Below, piece by piece: positions 1 to 4,792 of a stretch of 5,523 nucleotides of DNA (its first letter is position 1; every line of letters begins with the position of its first letter). The notes under the pieces are model-generated. The model had not been told where the DNA came from. It saw nothing but the letters and a program-made list of their open reading frames with translations, and did no database searches. The translations under genes and the position numbers were made by a program. The DNA comes from Candidatus Latescibacterota bacterium (GTDB taxonomy: Bacteria; Latescibacterota; 4484-107). The stretch is taken from contig JAUWMS010000226.1 in assembly GCA_030613045.1 (NCBI GenBank), forward strand, positions 1 to 5,523. Direction: 5' to 3'.

Positions 1-1
1 T

Positions 2-979
2 ATGGCGATCAACGCGATGGGATGTGAGGCGATTTCGCTCACCGGATCGCAGTGCGGGATTATCACGGATACAGCGCACCGGAAGGCGCGGATTATGGAG
101 ATCAAGGGGGATCGGATCGTCTCGGCGCTGGAGGAGGGAAAAGTGGTGATCGTGGCGGGCTTCCAGGGAGTCAGCTTGGATCGCGAGGTGACCCCGCTGG
201 GCCGGGGCGGATCGGATCGAACGGCGGTGGCGCTGGCCTATCGTTTGAACGCGGAGTTGTGTGAGATTTATACGGACGTGGACGGGGTCTTCACCGCGGA
301 GCCCCGTCTCGTTCCCAATGCGCGAAAACTGGATACGATCTCCAGCGACGAGATGCTGGAACTGGCGAGTTCCGGAGCCAAGGTGATGGAGGCGAAATCC
401 GTGGAGTTCGCCAATAAATACAACGTGACGATTCACGTGCGTTCGAGTTTCAACGAACAGCCTGGGACGATCATCAAACGGGAGGACGCGATGTTGGAAC
501 AGGTTCTTGTGCGGGGTATCGCGCACGAATTGAATGAGGCCAAGGTGACGTTTCGCGGGGTGCCGGATCGGCCGGGGGTGGTTGCGGACATTTTCTCCCG
601 GTTGTCGGATGCAAATGTGAACGTGGATATGATCGTCCAGAACGTGAGCGAAAGCGGAATAACGGATGTGTCCTTCACGGTGCGGAAAACGGATATGCGG
701 ATCGCGTTGGGGATTTGTGAAGGAATCAAAGATAAATTTCGGGCCAAGGACGTGAGCGCGGACGAGGAGATCGCGAAAGTATCGGTGATCGGCGTGGGGA
801 TGCGAAGCCACTCCGGCGTGGCCGCGAAGATGTTTCAGACGCTGGCGGATGAAAAGATCAATATCGAGATGATCAGCACCTCGGAAATCCGGATTTCGTG
901 TGTGATCCAGGCCGCGGAGGTGGAGCGGGCCGTGCGCGCGCTGCACGCGGCGTTCGAGTTGGAGAAGGCGGCTGGTTAA
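2..979 (+). CDS. lysC: Aspartate kinase (aspartokinase), 3' part
   Basis: Aspartokinase phosphorylates L-aspartate with ATP, the first step toward lysine, threonine, methionine and diaminopimelate, in the cytoplasm. The frame is open to the left edge, so the ATG at position 2 is internal. The N-terminal KFGGTS region is missing; about 80 residues lie upstream, judging from a usual family length near 405-410. Visible family blocks are [12 protein letters not shown] (residues 12-23 of the fragment), [13 protein letters not shown] (67-79; the usual SDTT reads SDRT here), [16 protein letters not shown] (87-102) and [11 protein letters not shown] (119-129). Two ACT domains follow, at about 177-245 (with [13 protein letters not shown]) and 258-325 (with [11 protein letters not shown]). 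These bind lysine and/or threonine for feedback control in this family. The gene ends in TAA, 26 bp before the next gene, which has its own ribosome binding site. The assignment is firm; only the effector amino acid is open. Confidence 0.97.
   Translation: MAINAMGCEAISLTGSQCGIITDTAHRKARIMEIKGDRIVSALEEGKVVIVAGFQGVSLDREVTPLGRGGSDRTAVALAYRLNAELCEIYTDVDGVFTAEPRLVPNARKLDTISSDEMLELASSGAKVMEAKSVEFANKYNVTIHVRSSFNEQPGTIIKREDAMLEQVLVRGIAHELNEAKVTFRGVPDRPGVVADIFSRLSDANVNVDMIVQNVSESGITDVSFTVRKTDMRIALGICEGIKDKFRAKDVSADEEIAKVSVIGVGMRSHSGVAAKMFQTLADEKINIEMISTSEIRISCVIQAAEVERAVRALHAAFELEKAAG
480..979 (+). promoter_or_regulatory. Probable internal translation start for the aspartokinase beta (ACT) subunit
   Basis: An in-frame ATG at 491-493 (fragment residue 164) is preceded by GGGAGGA at 480-486, four bases upstream. 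It would yield a 162-residue protein beginning [11 protein letters not shown], comprising just the two ACT domains. In Bacillus subtilis and Corynebacterium glutamicum, lysC is known to make such a beta subunit from an internal start at the corresponding place, giving an alpha2beta2 enzyme. The position and Shine-Dalgarno match are seen in the sequence; use in this organism is inferred. Confidence 0.6.
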
Positions 980-1005
980 CGGGGATCGGCGATTGGAGGT
1001 AAACT

Positions 1006-1251
1006 ATGCTTCAAACCATTGAAGCCGTGATGGATAGGAAAGGCCATGTGCGCTTGATAGAGCCTATCCATCTACCGGAAACGCGGCGGGTACTCGTGAC
1101 AATATTGGAAACTGAACCTGTAGCCAGGATTTCAGAAACCGCACTGCTGAGTGAATCGGCACTTGCTGAGGACTGGACCCGGACCGAGGAGGATGTCGCA
1201 TGGTCACACTTCATCTCGTTCCCACGCTCCCGCGTGGGAACGCCTATTTGA
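1006..1251 (+). CDS. Small antitoxin-like protein, orphan, C-terminus formed by a palindromic repeat
   Basis: This 81-residue protein starts at an ATG with a good ribosome binding site (GGAGG at 995-999, six bases upstream). Residues 1-38 (MLQTIEAVMDRKGHVRLIEP, then a LPETRRVLVTIL strand) resemble the short beta-rich domain of AF2212-like/DUF104-type and related antitoxin-like proteins. Residues about 45-68 (ETALLSESALAEDW, then EEDVAWSHF) resemble the helical tail that often ends such proteins, with a conserved W-x-R/T-EED-x-AW pattern. The last dozen residues (ISFPRSRVGTPI) are encoded by the palindrome at 1217-1242, so the original end seems replaced. No toxin gene follows directly. Family placement comes from pattern recall and is moderate; a function as antitoxin is inference. 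It is unlikely to belong functionally to lysC. Confidence 0.7.
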   Translation: MLQTIEAVMDRKGHVRLIEPIHLPETRRVLVTILETEPVARISETALLSESALAEDWTRTEEDVAWSHFISFPRSRVGTPI

Positions 1252-1262
1252 CGCTCTGCGTC
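1217..1262. repeat. Composite palindromic repeat: 11-bp hairpin plus 5-bp hairpin
   Basis: CGTTCCCACGC (1217-1227) and GCGTGGGAACG (1232-1242) are perfect 11-bp inverted arms around a 4-base loop. A second hairpin follows: GACGC (1250-1254), loop TCT, GCGTC (1258-1262). From memory, this GTTCCCACGC-type palindrome followed by a GACGCTCTGCGTC hairpin recurs as a dispersed REP-like repeat in many unrelated bacterial genomes. It overlaps the 3' end and stop codon of the small antitoxin-like gene. There is no T-run after either stem, so a simple intrinsic terminator is not supported. Confidence 0.8.
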
Positions 1263-1415
1263 ACAAATATACAGAACACACTTGAATTCTTGGAGATTGA
1301 AAAAAGTAGAGACTTCCAAAGTCTTCGAGACCTTGGAAGTCTGGGACGTAGACTCGATGCGTTACGTCAGTAAATAAAAGCGCAAGGGGGCTGTGCGGAA
1401 GTCAGAGGATAAACG
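1252..1415. other. Intergenic gap with repeats, no gene supported
   Basis: This gap holds the end of the composite palindrome, a second palindrome at 1310-1342 and a weak 6-bp inverted repeat (GACGTA 1345-1350 / TACGTC 1363-1368). An ATG at 1200 opens a 57-codon frame ending at TAA 1371-1373, but it runs entirely through the palindromes and resembles no family I know, so it is not called as a gene. The last bases carry the ribosome binding site AGAGGA (1404-1409) of the gene at 1416. Confidence 0.6.
1310..1342. repeat. 33-bp imperfect palindrome
   Basis: AGACTTCCAA (1310-1319) pairs perfectly with TTGGAAGTCT (1333-1342). After one A/C mismatch the stem continues with GTCT (1321-1324) and AGAC (1328-1331) around the loop TCG. 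On the minus strand the hairpin is followed, four bases later, by a run of six T (opposite the A-run at 1300-1305), but there is no minus-strand gene to terminate. A dispersed palindromic repeat is the simpler reading. Confidence 0.75.
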
Positions 1416-1646
1416 ATGAAAACGACGCATTACTTCGTGAGCAGTGTCATGACCCGCCGTCCTTATCTCAAAGTGGAATGGATCGAATATGTGCTCAGCA
1501 ATTCCATCCGCACAGAGGTGCAAGCCAATGGGCGCATTCGCCGTTGGGCATTCATTTCAGAACTTGGCAAGTACCTTCGGGTGGTCACCGAACCGGACGG
1601 GGAAACAGTGCATAATACCTTTCCAGGCCGACGCTTTAAGCCTTGA
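1416..1646 (+). CDS. DUF4258-like small protein, possible toxin of a toxin-antitoxin-like pair
   Basis: This 76-residue basic protein starts at an ATG with AGAGGA at 1404-1409, six bases upstream. Visible features are an early histidine (H5), a R-R-P motif at 14-16, a helix-like stretch VEWIEYVLSN (20-29), the strand RIRRWAFI (40-47), and a C-terminal strand-rich part with YLRVVT and ETVHNTFPGRRF. This layout (early His, short helix, then RVV and a final strand) fits the DUF4258 group, which is compact and often sits beside DUF2283 genes. The DUF2283 gene follows 18 bp downstream, so the two are probably co-transcribed. A toxin or nuclease role is inferred from size, charge and pairing only; no catalytic residue can be assigned. 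Family match moderate, coding status good. Confidence 0.75.
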   Translation: MKTTHYFVSSVMTRRPYLKVEWIEYVLSNSIRTEVQANGRIRRWAFISELGKYLRVVTEPDGETVHNTFPGRRFKP

Positions 1647-1664
1647 AACGCAAGAGACAAGCCT

Positions 1665-1892
1665 ATGTTTTTTCAATATCATCCAGATACGGATATGCTT
1701 TACCTCAAACTTGTCCCCAAGGTGAGCACGGAGTCCGAAGAAGTCGCGCCCGGCGTGGTGCTGGATTTTGACGAACGCAACCAGGTCATCGGCATTGAGA
1801 TCGAGGACGCCAGCACGTTTATTGATCTGTCGCGACTGGAAGTGTCGGCCCTGCCTATCGTGAATTTGATGCTCAGCAAAGAGATGGCGTGA
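1665..1892 (+). CDS. DUF2283 family protein, probable partner (antitoxin-like) of the upstream gene
   Basis: This 75-residue acidic protein matches the DUF2283 pattern well: an N-terminal Y-H-P-D-T-D-M-L-Y-L-K-L (residues 5-16), then ESEEVAPGVVLDFDERNQVI (residues 23-42), then GIEIEDAS (43-50). In this family a hydrophobic beta core is formed by the D-x-LYI/LKL strand, the VVLDFD strand and the V-GIEI-DAS strand. The ATG has AAGAGA at 1652-1657 as a modest ribosome binding site. It lies 18 bp after the DUF4258-like gene, and its TGA stop overlaps the GTG proposed for moaA (1889-1892). The biochemical function of DUF2283 is not established to my knowledge; an antitoxin role is inferred from its habitual pairing with small basic genes. 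Confidence 0.88.
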   Translation: MFFQYHPDTDMLYLKLVPKVSTESEEVAPGVVLDFDERNQVIGIEIEDASTFIDLSRLEVSALPIVNLMLSKEMA

Positions 1893-2953
1893 CCCGGGAA
1901 AAACGGAAACCAACCCCCATGAAAGACCGCTTCGGAAGAACGATCTCCTATCTCCGCATTTCGGTGACGGACCGGTGCAATCTGCGATGTGTGTATTGTA
2001 TGCCCGTACAAGGCATTTCGCTGCTCCGACATGAGGATGTGCTCCGATATGAGGAGATCGTGCGGGTGGCTCGGATTGCCGAGGATCTGGGATTCAGTAA
2101 ATTTCGCCTGACCGGCGGGGAGCCGTTGGTCCGAAAAGGGATCGTCTCATTGGTGGAGACGCTTGCTCGGCCCTGCTCACCAGGGAACAACACGGAAAAC
2201 CACGGAACATCTCCGCAAAATTCCGTGCCTTTCCGTGGCAAAAGCCGTTCTCTGGCGATGACGACAAATGGCGTGTTGCTTTCCCAGTACGCGCGTCCGT
2301 TGAGGGCGGCCGGTCTGGATCGGATCAACGTGAGCCTGGATACGCTGGATCGGGCGAAATACCAGAGGATTACCGGATTCGATGAATTCGACCGGGTGAT
2401 GGCGGGCATTCGAGAGGCACGGGCTGTGGGATTTGAGCCGCTGAAGATCAACGTAGTGGCGATGCGCGGGATCAACGACGACGAGGTCGGCGATTTTGTT
2501 CGGCTGGCTCAGGAGGGCTTTGAGGTACGCTTCATCGAGTTGATGCCCTTTCGGGTTCGCGCGGAAAGATGGTCCGACCGCTTTATCTCCGGTGCGGAGA
2601 TTCGGGAGAAGATCGCCCAAACATTTCATATTCGGCGGACGGACGAAGGGCCGACAGCCGGTCCCGCCAAGATGTACCGTGCGGAGGATTGGCCGGGGCG
2701 CATTGGCTTCATCGAGCCCATATCTTCTTCCTTTTGCTCGGCGTGCAACCGGCTTCGGCTGACGTCCGACGGTTTTCTGAAGCCCTGTCTTCTGTCGGAC
2801 GTGGAGGTGGATCTGAAAACGCCGCTCCGAACCGGCGTCCCGGATGAGGAGATCGCCGAACTGTTTGAGCGCGCGGTGTTTGAAAAACCTCGGGGACATC
2901 GTCTGAAGGAGCACCGGCTCCCCGTTCGGACGATGGCGCAGGTGGGAGGCTAA
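1889..2953 (+). CDS. moaA: GTP 3',8-cyclase MoaA (radical SAM), with an in-frame insertion
   Basis: MoaA is a cytosolic radical SAM enzyme that converts GTP to 3',8-cyclo-7,8-dihydro-GTP, the first step of molybdopterin synthesis. The N-terminal cluster motif is C30-x3-C34-x2-C37 (TDRCNLRCVYCMP), with GGEP at 76-79 and TTNG at 125-128. The second, substrate-side cluster motif is C283-x2-C286-x13-C300 (FCSACNRLRLT), and the functionally important C-terminal Gly-Gly is present. The GGEP-to-TTNG spacing is 45 residues, against 24 as I recall in E. coli and S. aureus MoaA. The extra 21 or so residues (about 95-120) are encoded by a palindromic repeat. The GTG start overlaps the DUF2283 stop and adds ten unusual residues. 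The ATG at 1919 gives the typical MKDRFGRTISYLR start but lacks a clear Shine-Dalgarno, so it is an equal alternative. moaC follows after 19 bp. Confidence 0.97.
   Translation: MTREKRKPTPMKDRFGRTISYLRISVTDRCNLRCVYCMPVQGISLLRHEDVLRYEEIVRVARIAEDLGFSKFRLTGGEPLVRKGIVSLVETLARPCSPGNNTENHGTSPQNSVPFRGKSRSLAMTTNGVLLSQYARPLRAAGLDRINVSLDTLDRAKYQRITGFDEFDRVMAGIREARAVGFEPLKINVVAMRGINDDEVGDFVRLAQEGFEVRFIELMPFRVRAERWSDRFISGAEIREKIAQTFHIRRTDEGPTAGPAKMYRAEDWPGRIGFIEPISSSFCSACNRLRLTSDGFLKPCLLSDVEVDLKTPLRTGVPDEEIAELFERAVFEKPRGHRLKEHRLPVRTMAQVGG
2191..2237. repeat. Palindromic repeat inserted in frame within moaA
   Basis: The left arm 2191-2207 pairs with the right arm 2221-2237 at 15 of 17 positions around a 13-base loop; the mismatches are 2199/2229 and 2200/2228. 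Each arm holds two copies of CACGGAA or its complement. CACGGAA/TTCCGTG repeats of this kind occur, as I recall, as intergenic repeats in several environmental bacteria. Here the repeat encodes MoaA residues 101-117 within a segment that has no counterpart in the family. Confidence 0.85.
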
Positions 2954-2972
2954 CGTCAATGAGGAATGAGCA

Positions 2973-3563
2973 ATGAGCAATAAGGGACATCCGATTGCGG
3001 ATTGCGGATTGCGGATTGCGGATTGCGGAGGGGGAAATCCGAAATCCGGGGGGGTGGCCCTTTCGCACTTGGATCAGGATGGAAGCGCGCGGATGGTGGA
3101 CGTGACGCAAAAGGCGGAGACGAAGCGGCGGGCCAAGGCACGGGGGAGGATTACCTTCAGCAGCGAGGAAAGCTGGGAGGGGCTCAAGCAGGGCCAGACG
3201 AAGAAGGGGGACATTCTGACCGTGGCGAAGATCGGAGGGATCGGGGCCGCCAAACGCACGGGCACGCTGATTCCACTGTGCCATCCGTTGAGTCTCACGG
3301 GGATAGATATTTCATTTTCGTTGGACGATCCAAGCAGGACGGTGCTCATCGAGTCCGAGGCGCATTGCACGGGCAGGACCGGCGTCGAGATGGAGGCCCT
3401 GACCGCGGTGGCCGTGGCCGCGCTGACGATCTATGATATGTGCAAAGCGGTGGACAAGGGCATGGTGATCTCGGACATCCGGCTGATCGAGAAGGCCGGT
3501 GGGCGGAGTGGGAGGTGGGGTGGTAATGGATCGAGTTTCCCATCCTCTCCCTCCCCACCGTGA
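2973..3563 (+). CDS. moaC: Cyclic pyranopterin monophosphate synthase MoaC, with repeat-derived N-terminal extension
   Basis: MoaC converts the MoaA product into cyclic pyranopterin monophosphate in the cytosol. The core starts near residue 29 (ALSHLDQDGSARMVDVT) and runs through KKGD (77-80), AKIGGIGAAKRTG, LIPLCHPL (C103, H104), GRTGVEMEALTAV, ALTIYDMCKAVDKGM (D155, K158) and IRLIEKAGGRSG. K78, H104, D155 and K158 line up with E. coli K51, H77, D128 and K131, a constant offset of 27, so the catalytic set is intact. Residues 8-27 come from a GATTGCG heptanucleotide array followed by AAATCCG units and are probably non-native. The ATG at 2973 has TGAGGA (2960-2965) as ribosome binding site. 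An in-frame GTG at 3054 (codon 28) would give a normal-length protein but has only a G-run upstream. The last 14 residues (183-196) also lack family similarity and run into a hairpin. Confidence 0.96.
   Translation: MSNKGHPIADCGLRIADCGGGNPKSGGVALSHLDQDGSARMVDVTQKAETKRRAKARGRITFSSEESWEGLKQGQTKKGDILTVAKIGGIGAAKRTGTLIPLCHPLSLTGIDISFSLDDPSRTVLIESEAHCTGRTGVEMEALTAVAVAALTIYDMCKAVDKGMVISDIRLIEKAGGRSGRWGGNGSSFPSSPSPP
2993..3050. repeat. Heptanucleotide tandem array: five GATTGCG units, then two AAATCCG units
   Basis: GATTGCG is repeated five times without error from 2993 to 3027. After a G-rich spacer, AAATCCG occurs twice (3035-3041 and 3042-3048). AAATCCG is nearly the reverse complement of the first unit (GATTNCG type), so the two parts can fold into an imperfect hairpin. 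The array lies in the moaC reading frame and produces a repeating IADCGLR-like peptide. The same unit families recur at 4563-4590 and 4762-4778. Confidence 0.9.
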
Positions 3564-3578
3564 CATGAACGTCACGGT
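3514..3578. repeat. Overlapping inverted repeats at the 3' end of moaC
   Basis: GGTGGGG (3514-3520) is the complement of CCCCACC (3553-3559). Overlapping it, ACCGTGAC (3557-3564) and GTCACGGT (3571-3578) form a perfect 8-bp stem with a 6-base loop that contains the moaC stop codon (3561-3563) in its left arm. No T-run follows, so this is a repeat or mRNA-end structure rather than a classical terminator. Confidence 0.65.
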
Positions 3579-3605
3579 TCGGGACCAGGTTTCAGCCTCA
3601 CTTAC

Positions 3606-3633
3606 CCAACCGTGCGATTCAGCGCACGGTTGG
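3606..3633. repeat. Perfect 11-bp hairpin, REP-like
   Basis: CCAACCGTGCG (3606-3616) and CGCACGGTTGG (3623-3633) pair perfectly around the loop ATTCAG. A further pairing, CGGTTC (3575-3580) with GAACCG (3636-3641), can enclose it, giving a larger structured element of about 67 bp. A termination role is possible only without a U-tract; none is present downstream. Confidence 0.75.
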
Positions 3634-3656
3634 AAGAACCGGGGGACGGCCTTTGA

Positions 3657-3731
3657 GCTTTGGAATTTGACATTCATTTAGGGAAAAGTATTCTATTTTC
3701 CCCTGTCATTTCGGCTTTGGAATTTGACATT
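3657..3731. repeat. 18-bp exact direct repeat, two copies 57 bp apart
   Basis: GCTTTGGAATTTGACATT occurs at 3657-3674 and again at 3714-3731. The intervening 39 bases contain a weak hairpin, GGGAAAA (3681-3687) / TTTTCCC (3696-3702). Both copies include TTGACA. The arrangement could be a duplicated promoter segment or two copies of a dispersed repeat. Confidence 0.85.
3667..3694 (+). promoter_or_regulatory. Candidate sigma70-type promoter for nfnA
   Basis: TTGACA (3667-3672) is a perfect -35 box. TATTCT (3689-3694) follows after 16 bases and matches four of six positions of TATAAT; TTCTAT (3691-3696) with an 18-base spacer is an alternative. It lies about 50 bases upstream of the nfnA GTG, downstream of the moaC-end hairpins, which fits a separate nfn transcript. 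The TTGACA of the second repeat copy (3724-3729) has no good -10 box at the right distance. Based on sequence match only. Confidence 0.45.
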
Positions 3732-3745
3732 TTTAAGGAGGTCTC

Positions 3746-4603
3746 GTGTATCCTATTGTAAAAAAAGAACGGCTTGCTCCGGAGGTGCTCCTGTTGGAGG
3801 TGGAAGCGCCTCAGATCGCACGAAAGGCGAAGGCGGGACAGTTTATGATTCTGCGCGTGGACGATCCCGGAGAGCGTATTCCGCTGACATTGGCGGATTG
3901 GGATGCGGAGCGCGGAACGATCACGCTGATCTTTCAGGAGGTGGGGGTGAGTACGACGAAATTGGGGATGCTGAACGAGGGAGAAGCGATCCTGGATTGT
4001 GTGGGTCCCCTGGGGCACGCCAGCGAGATCGGGGAGTATGGAACCGTGGTGTGCATCGGAGGCGGCGTCGGCATCGCTCCGATCTATCCGATTGCCCGGG
4101 CACAGCGGGAGGCCGGGAATCGGGTGGTTTCTATTATGGGAGCCCGTACCAAGAATCTGCTGTTCTGGGAGGACAAACTCCGCACTGTCAGCGACGAAGT
4201 GCTCGTGACCACGGACGACGGATCCTATCAGCGCAAGGGATTTGTGACAGATGTGTTGAAGCTGCTCCTGGACGAAGGGGAGCACGTGGACATCGCCTAT
4301 GCCATCGGGCCGGTGGTGATGATGCGGGCGGTGAGCCACCTGACGATGGAGTATGGAATCCACACCGTGGTCAGCCTGAATCCCATCATGATGGACGGCA
4401 CCGGAATGTGCGGCGCGTGCCGGGTAACCGTGGACGGCGAGACTAAATTCGCCTGTGTGGATGGCCCGGAGTTCGACGGGCATAAGGTGGACTTTGTGGG
4501 ATTGATGAAGCGCCAGCAGATGTATCTTGGGCAGGAGAAGGAGGCGATGGAGCGGATGACTGGATTGCGGATTGGGGATTGCAGATTGCGGAATACGAAA
4601 TGA
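3746..4603 (+). CDS. nfnA: NADH-dependent ferredoxin:NADP+ oxidoreductase, small subunit NfnA
   Basis: NfnA is the FAD- and [2Fe-2S]-bearing subunit that oxidises NADH in the cytosolic NfnAB complex. In that complex, electron bifurcation at the NfnB FAD links NADP(H), NAD(H) and ferredoxin. The GTG start has a near-perfect ribosome binding site (AAGGAGG, 3735-3741). Visible parts are a flavin-binding barrel with RIPLTLADWD (44-53), the nucleotide-binding loop CIGGGVGIAPIYPIARA (103-119), and the cluster site D217-x4-C222-x2-C225-x11-C237. As I recall, that Asp plus three Cys set is the unusual [2Fe-2S] ligation of Thermotoga NfnA. PyrK of dihydroorotate dehydrogenase and SudB are close relatives, but the next gene is NfnB-like, which decides the call. 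Residues 273-285 (GLRIGDCRLRNTK) come from a GATTGCG-type repeat and are probably not native. Length otherwise normal. Confidence 0.93.
   Translation: MYPIVKKERLAPEVLLLEVEAPQIARKAKAGQFMILRVDDPGERIPLTLADWDAERGTITLIFQEVGVSTTKLGMLNEGEAILDCVGPLGHASEIGEYGTVVCIGGGVGIAPIYPIARAQREAGNRVVSIMGARTKNLLFWEDKLRTVSDEVLVTTDDGSYQRKGFVTDVLKLLLDEGEHVDIAYAIGPVVMMRAVSHLTMEYGIHTVVSLNPIMMDGTGMCGACRVTVDGETKFACVDGPEFDGHKVDFVGLMKRQQMYLGQEKEAMERMTGLRIGDCRLRNTK
4563..4590. repeat. GATTGCG-type heptanucleotide array at the 3' end of nfnA
   Basis: Four 7-bp units stand in a row: GATTGCG, GATTGGG, GATTGCA, GATTGCG. They are degenerate copies of the unit that is perfect five-fold at 2993-3027. The array supplies the final codons of nfnA, ending just before GAATACGAAATGA, whose TGA is the stop. 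Confidence 0.85.
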
Positions 4604-4792
4604 AACCTCACCGCAAAGCCGCGGCAGCGCGCAAAGAACTTCAAAGAGAAGGATAAAAGATAATGGATAAAGGTGGGGAGGGGATTTTTTCCTTTTTCCT
4701 TGCCTTTTCTGGGTTTTGCCTTTCTTTGCGTTCTTTGCGGCTTTGCGTGAGAATAATGAAAATCCGAAATCCGAAATCGAAGGAGAAGATCA
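4604..4792. other. nfnA-nfnB gap made of nested inverted repeats, no gene
   Basis: GCAAAGCCGC (4613-4622) is complementary to GCGGCTTTGC (4737-4746), and GCAAAGAAC (4631-4639) to GTTCTTTGC (4730-4738). Outside these arms, the GATTGCG array (4563-4590) is matched by ATCCGAA units in the opposite sense (4762-4778). The centre is purine-rich then T-rich (4681-4700) without a clean terminator stem. The ribosome binding site AAGGAG (4780-4785) of nfnB ends the gap. No separate promoter is obvious. Confidence 0.7.
4762..4778. repeat. ATCCGAA heptanucleotide units upstream of nfnB
   Basis: ATCCGAA occurs twice in tandem (4762-4775), followed by the partial unit ATC. It is the complement-sense relative (GATTTCG type) of the GATTGCG arrays and abuts the nfnB ribosome binding site. 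The same unit family sits at 3035-3048 inside moaC. Confidence 0.8.

Larger units (their letters stand above)
3564..3745. other. Gap between moaC and nfnA: hairpins, direct repeat, promoter, ribosome binding site; no gene
   Basis: The gap begins with the right arm of the moaC-end hairpin. It then carries a perfect 11-bp hairpin (3606-3633), a weak outer pairing CGGTTC (3575-3580) / GAACCG (3636-3641), an 18-bp direct repeat (3657-3674 and 3714-3731), a promoter candidate, and the strong ribosome binding site AAGGAGG (3735-3741) of nfnA. Short open frames crossing it look like no protein family. Confidence 0.7.

Noticed and set aside
1200..1373. 57-codon + strand frame starting ATG inside the antitoxin-like gene
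   Set aside because: It is read almost wholly through two palindromic repeats, has no clear ribosome binding site and no family resemblance.
2177..2980. Long minus-strand open frame antisense to moaA (267 codons)
   Set aside because: The + strand encodes MoaA with all diagnostic motifs; the antisense product resembles no family and is a by-product of GC-rich codon use.
2993..3050. Possible CRISPR-like or minisatellite array
   Set aside because: The unit is only 7 bp with no spacers and no cas genes; it is a simple heptanucleotide array.
3674..4483. Long minus-strand open frame antisense to nfnA (269 codons)
   Set aside because: The + strand encodes NfnA with cofactor motifs and a strong ribosome binding site; the antisense frame is His/Arg-rich without recognisable domains.
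3746..4603. PyrK, electron-transfer subunit of dihydroorotate dehydrogenase
   Set aside because: Related, but the ADWD motif, the Asp plus three Cys cluster pattern and the adjacent NfnB-type gene favour NfnA; no pyrD is seen.
4681..4700. T-rich stretch after nfnA as an intrinsic terminator
   Set aside because: No GC-rich stem lies directly before the T-run; the preceding G-run has no adjacent complement.
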